Shown here one piece after another: positions 5,711-5,919 of a stretch of 5,919 bases of DNA. The translations under genes and the position numbers were made by a program. Position 1 is the first letter of the stretch, and each line of letters opens with the position of its first letter. This stretch comes from Clostridia bacterium (GTDB lineage: Bacteria > Bacillota_A > Clostridia > Christensenellales > Borkfalkiaceae). The notes under the pieces are model-generated. The model did not search any database. It had not been told where the DNA came from and saw nothing but the letters and a program-made list of their open reading frames with translations. The stretch spans positions 1 through 5,919 of the forward strand of contig JAFTIK010000067.1 of NCBI GenBank assembly GCA_017456945.1, written 5' to 3'.

Positions 5711-5919
5711 ACCATCTTTACCGCCACCTACCGAAGTTTGATCGCTTTGTGAATTAGAATTTGAACTATCTAAAACGGGTGGCTTAACGGGATCTTCTAA
5801 GCCAACGCCAACGTAAACCTTTAGTAGACTGTATCCGTCTTGAATGCCTGCAGGAATATTTGAAGTAATAAATTCAAAAGTATATCTACCCTGCTTGTTT
5901 GCGTTGTAATTTTCGCTAG
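5612..5919 (-). CDS. Surface protein, C-terminal part with a Cys-containing membrane anchor (runs off right edge)
   Basis: The frame enters from the right edge and ends at TAA (5612-5614), giving 101 complete codons. The visible N-terminal half (SENYNANKQGRYTFEFITSN and then ...GYSLLKVYVGVG) looks like the last strands of a beta-sandwich or Ig-like module; the family cannot be named from so little. A Pro/Ser/Asn/Gln linker follows (EDPVKPPVLDSSNSNSQSDQ). The tail is GGGKDGCNSS, a hydrophobic helix (FGVVLAGASAVILAGLGIF) and YKKKPAKK. The Cys is codon 5708-5710, 32 residues from the end. There is no LPxTG motif. The tail has the same plan as the next gene, so both proteins are probably handled by the same surface-sorting route. 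It is the promoter-proximal visible gene of the leftward operon; its start, signal peptide and promoter are outside the window. Confidence 0.78.
   Translation of the reverse strand, partial: SENYNANKQGRYTFEFITSNIPAGIQDGYSLLKVYVGVGLEDPVKPPVLDSSNSNSQSDQTSVGGGKDGCNSSFGVVLAGASAVILAGLGIFIYKKKPAKK

Overview
The window looks like chromosomal DNA from a low-GC, Gram-positive-type bacterium (Bacillota, Clostridia-like). Reasons are strong AGGAGG-type ribosome binding sites, sigma-A-type promoters of the TTGACA/TATAAT class, AT-rich intergenic DNA, long-tailed Gram-positive signal peptides, and secreted proteins that end in a membrane helix plus a Lys-rich tail. An uncultured gut lineage is plausible from the gene content (sialidase-like enzyme, InlB-type repeats, LamG-like domain), but the sequence does not fix the taxonomy.

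Layout. Positions 1-547 (minus strand) hold the N-terminal part of a secreted LamG/concanavalin-A-like protein, which runs off the left edge. It is separated by a 383-bp AT-rich divergent region from a plus-strand FAD-dependent oxidoreductase gene (931-2224). That region carries one good promoter for each direction. The oxidoreductase is split by a frameshift near 1163-1176. A hairpin with T-runs on both sides (2313-2346) separates it from a minus-strand series that reads leftward from the right edge: the C-terminus of a surface-type protein (5612-5919), a 673-residue secreted repeat protein (3549-5570), and a sialidase/Asp-box protein (2415-3470). The gaps in this series are 41 and 77-78 bp, and I see no convincing internal promoter or terminator, so it is probably one operon.

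How they may work together. The two secreted proteins of the operon end in the same kind of tail: Gly-Cys-x-Ser-Ser, a hydrophobic helix, then Lys-Lys-Lys. This resembles the Cys-containing C-terminal sorting tags of other phyla (MYXO-CTERM, Synerg-CTERM) and has no LPxTG. The sialidase-like protein has no signal peptide. A reasonable inference is a glycan-interaction locus, with surface proteins that bind material outside and an Asp-box enzyme that acts inside, but no substrate can be read from the sequence. The most interesting points are the shared tail, an 8-bp perfect hairpin that encloses the start region of the sialidase gene, and the single frameshift in an otherwise intact oxidoreductase.
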